Shown here: positions 52,869 to 56,063 of the stretch, piece after piece
Layout: each line of letters starts with the position of its first letter
Position numbering within the stretch: the first letter of the stretch is position 1
NCBI GenBank assembly: GCA_030594645.1
Contig: JAUVEU010000011.1
Span: 1-56,063 of the forward strand
Direction of reading: 5' to 3'
From: Candidatus Aegiribacteria sp.
Lineage (GTDB): Bacteria; Fermentibacterota; Fermentibacteria; Fermentibacterales; JCC-6
Length of the DNA stretch: 56,063 nucleotides
Position numbers and translations under genes: made by a program
The notes under the pieces: generated by a model
What the model saw: the letters and a program-made list of their open reading frames with translations, nothing else
Database searches by the model: none
Told to the model about the DNA's origin: nothing

Positions 52869-53012
52869 TCAGCCGATTCCGATACATTCAAGGCAGATAG
52901 TTGCGGCCTTCTGCCAGATAGCTGTCGGATTGCCCCATATGTAACCGGAGACAAACATCAGTATTGCAACCATAAGCAATGAGAGTCGGATAGCTAAAGG
53001 AATTCTATTCAT
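52869..53012 (-). CDS. CD1871A-type CXXC small membrane protein
   Basis: This 47-residue protein has one membrane span (about 7-25, LAIRLSLLMVAILMFVSGYIWG) and ends with the signature KAATICLECIGIG. The C-terminal CLEC motif is characteristic of CD1871A-family peptides, found beside polyferredoxin genes. It is the first gene of the redox operon and starts 20 bases downstream of the tRNA-Cys 3' end on the same strand. A thiol/disulfide or electron-relay role is likely. Confidence 0.75.
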   Translation of the reverse strand: MNRIPLAIRLSLLMVAILMFVSGYIWGNPTAIWQKAATICLECIGIG

Positions 53013-53031
53013 ATTTACCAACCAGAAGAAA

Positions 53032-53106
53032 TGGAGGCGGCGATCGGATTTGAACCGATGAATGGTGGATTTGCAGTCCACTGCCTTTCCACTTGGCTAC
53101 GCCGCC
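53032..53106 (-). tRNA. tRNA-Cys (GCA)
   Basis: The minus-strand cloverleaf starts GGCGGCG and ends CGCCGCC with a U discriminator and encoded CCA (53032-53034). The anticodon GCA (53072-53074) lies in the loop CTGCAAA. The T arm (GGTTCAAATCC) is present. A U at the discriminator is a known identity element of tRNA-Cys. Confidence 0.95.
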
Positions 53107-53161
53107 TTTTAACGGGCATCAATAATACAAATTCACAGCAAAGAGAGCAACATGAAGATAT

Positions 53162-53809
53162 CTAATCAACCCAGTCCAGATTAATACAGAGCGAACCGGT
53201 ATACGTCATCGGCCCGAACGGCGTTGTTACAGTCGGTACCGCCATGACAAGCACCCTGCCCAGATGATCTGAATCTCTAAGACCCGAATCGATTCCGCCG
53301 ATCGCAAGAGCCAGATCTATGAAATCAAGTGGCCCCATCTCACCCATGACCACGAACGCGTCAATGCTGATATCCAGCGGCAGGATCACAGTCTCGCCCG
53401 ATCCGGGAACTTCAAGTGCTTGATCCATGACACCGGATGCAACCCATGTAGTGTCAAATGATTCTCCGGAATCACCATCAAGGTAAAGATCCCACACAAG
53501 AGATGTAAGCGTTGCCGGTATGATGTCCGGTCCGGTCGAACCATCATTGGGATTGAAAATTCCCACATTCAATGTAAAATCCACAGGGCAGCTTCCCGAT
53601 GTCCATGTTGAAACCACCTCAAGAATCTGTTCGGGGGAAAGACTCTCAAGGCTGTCAAGCTGAATCCCTGCCACGACGAAATCCTCGGTGTTTTCAATCC
53701 TGAACTGACACCGAAGCAGCGTGAAAGGATCTGTAGGACTGCAAGCCATCAAAAGAGAAAATGTAAAAACACTTAAAGCAACAATCGGAAACAGAATTTT
53801 CTTTGTCAT
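53162..53809 (-). CDS. Lipoprotein of unknown function
   Basis: The 215-residue product starts at the ATG at 53809 after GGAAGGAAGAG; the longest frame begins 10 codons earlier. A lipobox (FSLLMAC, Cys near residue 23) marks it as a lipoprotein. The mature part is beta-rich (CQFRIENTEDFVVAGIQLDSL, FTLNVGIFNPND) and resembles LEA-type 2 or DUF-type immunoglobulin-like domains. No catalytic residues stand out. It precedes the DUF4097 gene, which is divergent. Confidence 0.65.
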   Translation of the reverse strand: MTKKILFPIVALSVFTFSLLMACSPTDPFTLLRCQFRIENTEDFVVAGIQLDSLESLSPEQILEVVSTWTSGSCPVDFTLNVGIFNPNDGSTGPDIIPATLTSLVWDLYLDGDSGESFDTTWVASGVMDQALEVPGSGETVILPLDISIDAFVVMGEMGPLDFIDLALAIGGIDSGLRDSDHLGRVLVMAVPTVTTPFGPMTYTGSLCINLDWVD

Positions 53810-53950
53810 ACTCTTCCTTCCAGGCAATTTCATCTTCAATTGGTTATAGAATATCTAATCAATTCAGTTCCAGCGGCAATTGCCATTCCGGAGATCAAAA
53901 TGCAAAGGCATTTTTTTAATAACTTTATAAAATACCAGTATTTCAACTAT

Positions 53951-53990
53951 TGTCAAATACATTTGACATATTGAAATTCGTCCTTATATC
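53951..53990 (+). promoter_or_regulatory. Promoter with operator-like palindrome upstream of the DUF4097 gene
   Basis: TTGACA (53963-53968) and TATATC (53985-53990) are separated by 16 bases. The -35 box forms the right arm of an 8-bp inverted repeat, TGTCAAAT-AC-ATTTGACA (53951-53968), a likely repressor or activator site. Confidence 0.6.
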
Positions 53991-54028
53991 TTGTTTCAGT
54001 AAAGCTATTTCATTGAAAGGAGTCAGTC

Positions 54029-54808
54029 ATGAAATCTATCCTGGTCTGTTTAAGTGTCTGCCCGGTTCTGATTACAGGAGTCTCTGCCGGGAATGTTACA
54101 ACAGTGGAGAATATCACTGTAGAGGTCTCATCCGGAAATCCGATGGAGATATTCACCATAAATGGCAACATCACTGTTGAGGAATGGGATTCCGATCAGG
54201 TAGAGGTTGTCTATACGATTACATGCAGGACTGAAGAAGATATGGGCTTCATTACCGTCGAAAGCAATACTTCCAATGGGATTAATTGCGAAGTTGATTA
54301 CGATGATGACTGTGAATGCTCGTACGGCAGCGTGGATTTCGAAGTGAAAATACCCGAAAACATCGACCTTACGATTGAACTCACCTCAGTTAACGGTAAC
54401 GTATCCATAGATGGTGGAAAAGGTGAAGCTTTCCTTGAAGTAGTAAATGGAAATATAGAAGCTGATTACTTCACTGGTGAACTCATAGTTTCTGCTGTTA
54501 ATGGAAATGTCAGCGTCAGTCATTCTCCCGGAATCAGAATAGCTGAACTCGTGAACGGCAATATCGAGTGTGTTATCAATGCGCTTGAAGACGATCTTGA
54601 ACTGGAAACCGTTAACGGAAACATCACCCTTTATCTGGGTATTGACGCTTTAGTTGAAATTGAGACGATCTCAGGTGAAATAATTATTGATGAATCATTC
54701 AACGCTTTCGTTACTGAAAATATCGTAGGCTGCTCAGCGGAATTCGGCGATGGAGATTTATCGATTGAGATCAGCACCGTTTCAGGAGATATAACCATAA
54801 ACGACTGA
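54029..54808 (+). CDS. Secreted DUF4097-like beta-strand repeat protein
   Basis: This 259-residue protein has a signal peptide (KSILVCLSVCPVLITGVSA, cleavage near 20). The mature part is a series of short beta strands with repeated VNGN/NGNI motifs (TINGNITVEEW, SVNGNVSIDGG, VVNGNIEAD, AVNGNVSVSH, LVNGNIEC, TVNGNITLY, TISGEIIID, TVSGDITIND), typical of the DUF4097 right-handed helix. Function of this family is not known to me; it is often secreted or membrane-associated in envelope stress regulons. A good Shine-Dalgarno (GAAAGGAG) precedes the ATG. It has its own promoter with an operator-like palindrome. Confidence 0.82.
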   Translation: MKSILVCLSVCPVLITGVSAGNVTTVENITVEVSSGNPMEIFTINGNITVEEWDSDQVEVVYTITCRTEEDMGFITVESNTSNGINCEVDYDDDCECSYGSVDFEVKIPENIDLTIELTSVNGNVSIDGGKGEAFLEVVNGNIEADYFTGELIVSAVNGNVSVSHSPGIRIAELVNGNIECVINALEDDLELETVNGNITLYLGIDALVEIETISGEIIIDESFNAFVTENIVGCSAEFGDGDLSIEISTVSGDITIND

Positions 54809-54858
54809 GGCAGTATTCTTCATACATTGACCGAAGTTCCGGTCGGTATACAGTTCTC

Positions 54859-55932
54859 TTAATCAACAATCCCTGGTACGGGATAAAAAACAAGTCCTTC
54901 CAGCTCGTAACTGTAAAAAACTATTCCGCTGCCGTCCGTCATGGGCAGTATTTTGTCCCAAATCGAAAGCCTGAAAGGAAAATCCGACATGATAACGGCT
55001 TCTCCGGATGTAAAGTTCTCCCAGTCGATGTTGCCGTACAACACTGTTCTTCCGCCATCAGTCGAGAATACATACTCCCCCCCGGGCATCCAGCAGTATA
55101 CGCTGATTTCGTTCTCTCCAGGATTCTCATCAACAGTTCCATCAGCGTAAAGCAGGCACTGTTCTCCATCCTTTCGCACCAGAATGGCATCTTCCAGAAC
55201 CCACTTCTCTACTTCGAAGCGATATTCGGTATCCTCGGGATTGCCGAATACAATCTCTTCCGTGGATATGTCCGCGATCACGCCGATACACATATCATCT
55301 GCCGCTACAAGGTCCGAATAGGGGCAGGCGACGTATCCATCGTTGAAACAGAGACCGCTTCCGGTCCTTTCACCACTCTGGAGGTTAATGATAGAGAAAG
55401 CCTCAACGCGCTCCCGATCAGGATCTCTGCGGAAATAGGCCAGGAAATCCTCCAGATTGGTCTCGGATGACACGAAGGGCTGTCCATAAAGGTTCATTGA
55501 ATCCAATGTGAAGTCGAATCCAGGCCCTCCTCCCACCTCCCAGGCAAGCGCCGCAAGCCAGGCTGTTGTTCCATATACGGGTGCAACTACAACGGCCAGC
55601 GGCCATGGAACAATTTCATCGGTCTGCAGCATGCTTTCAGGGATTGCAACGAACCTGGCGAAGCAAACCCACTGTCCATCCGGACTGGCGCACAGATGCA
55701 CCAGTGTTGTTGCCTCTTCCCATCCTCTCTGTGTTGGATCCCATCCTGGGTCCCATGTTCTCGCAGAATCAGGGGATTGAGTACTCAAAATAAAGAAATT
55801 GGCATCGCTATCGCAGTAGAGTACTTCTGTGTCATTGAGTACTGTGAAATGTGACATGTTCTCAGCGAGAAAAACGGACTCGGCTTCACAGCTATGCAAA
55901 GGAACCAGCAGTATGGAAAGCACTAGGAGCAT
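54859..55932 (-). CDS. Putative exported propeller-like protein or lipoprotein
   Basis: The longest frame reaches 56004. I prefer the Met at 55932 because it begins a clean signal (MLLVLSILLVPLHSC). That Cys could be a lipobox Cys, although PLHSC is not a perfect lipobox. The 357-residue product is beta-rich with TolB-like blades (DGQWVCFARF, PGGEYVFSTDGGRTVLYG, DGSGIVFYSYE). No catalytic motif is recognised. The 3' end converges on the DUF4097 gene. The last 59 bases of the window (56005-56063) show nothing recognisable. Confidence 0.55.
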   Translation of the reverse strand: MLLVLSILLVPLHSCEAESVFLAENMSHFTVLNDTEVLYCDSDANFFILSTQSPDSARTWDPGWDPTQRGWEEATTLVHLCASPDGQWVCFARFVAIPESMLQTDEIVPWPLAVVVAPVYGTTAWLAALAWEVGGGPGFDFTLDSMNLYGQPFVSSETNLEDFLAYFRRDPDRERVEAFSIINLQSGERTGSGLCFNDGYVACPYSDLVAADDMCIGVIADISTEEIVFGNPEDTEYRFEVEKWVLEDAILVRKDGEQCLLYADGTVDENPGENEISVYCWMPGGEYVFSTDGGRTVLYGNIDWENFTSGEAVIMSDFPFRLSIWDKILPMTDGSGIVFYSYELEGLVFYPVPGIVD

Positions 55933-56063
55933 GTCCGACAATGAAGCATCGGCATAAAACCCACACAGCTGGCTATAATACCCGCGTATTATCGTCAAAT
56001 ACATCCAGTATTCTCCTCAAATCCGCGAGCATTTTATCTCAGCTGCGAGGATCTTCTGCTCAA

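Noticed and set aside
54100-54808. Tandem repeats in the DUF4097 gene as a DNA repeat array
   Set aside because: The VNGN periodicity is at protein level; DNA units differ too much and vary in length.
54829-54850. Hairpin GACCG-AAGTTC-CGGTC between convergent genes as a terminator
   Set aside because: The stem is only 5 bp and no T-run follows on either strand.
1-56063. CRISPR array, prophage or rRNA operon
   Set aside because: No regularly spaced direct repeats, phage structural genes or rRNA signatures were seen on reading through the window.

Overview
The window looks like chromosome from a diderm bacterium with affinity to the Fibrobacteres-Chlorobi-Bacteroidetes side of the tree, possibly a candidate phylum such as Fermentibacteria. 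This is an inference. It rests on gingipain-like C25 proteases with FlgD/type-IX-like C-terminal domains, a secretin-based type IV pilus operon, several lipoproteins, a heptose-type sugar pair, and a cysteinyl-tRNA synthetase with KMGKS in place of KMSKS. No rRNA is present; one tRNA (Cys) is. There is no CRISPR array and no prophage.

Layout. 0-11.8 kb is an accessory, repeat-rich region: a remnant of a secreted-protein gene, two tandem C25 proteases, an insertion sequence (5175-7422, with 17-bp inverted ends and a 6-bp target duplication), a beta-propeller gene, and a large secreted protein whose signal-peptide end is separated from its body by a one-base frameshift. Two families of short repeats, one a strong hairpin, lie just beyond stop codons here. 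11.8-19.7 kb (minus strand) holds an HD protein, an isocitrate-type dehydrogenase, an exported tricorn-like protease, a methyltransferase, a DUF523 protein, an M23 peptidase and a sigma-70 factor. 19.9-22.5 kb (plus strand) has a methyltransferase, a sugar nucleotidyltransferase and a GmhA-like isomerase, probably for a surface glycan.

22.5-31.2 kb (minus strand) is a long chain of close or overlapping genes: pilMN (fused), a small lipoprotein, pilO, a propeller-PilP fusion lipoprotein, pilQ, rsmD, coaD, an aminotransferase and a zinc-ribbon protein. 31.4-38.2 kb has a small possible DNA-binding protein, cysS, trpS, an AmgK/MurU-like kinase and nucleotidyltransferase pair, a zinc-ribbon protein, a GH57-like protein and a SAM hydrolase family protein. 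38.2-50 kb is a signalling block: a STAS / anti-sigma kinase / SpoIIE phosphatase partner-switching set, in which the phosphatase is fused to a P-loop NTPase and HEAT-like repeats, followed by a four-gene two-component cluster. 50-53 kb is a membrane redox operon (CD1871A-type CXXC peptide, polyferredoxin, TlpA-like thioredoxin) ending in a glycosyltransferase. After tRNA-Cys come a lipoprotein, a DUF4097 protein with an operator-like palindrome in its promoter, and a propeller-like lipoprotein.

Most minus-strand genes are coupled by stop/start overlaps (ATGA, GTGA, TTGA, TGATG). Several starts were moved from the longest frame because a Shine-Dalgarno sequence or an overlap marks an internal codon. 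Family assignments come from motif recognition by eye, without any database search.
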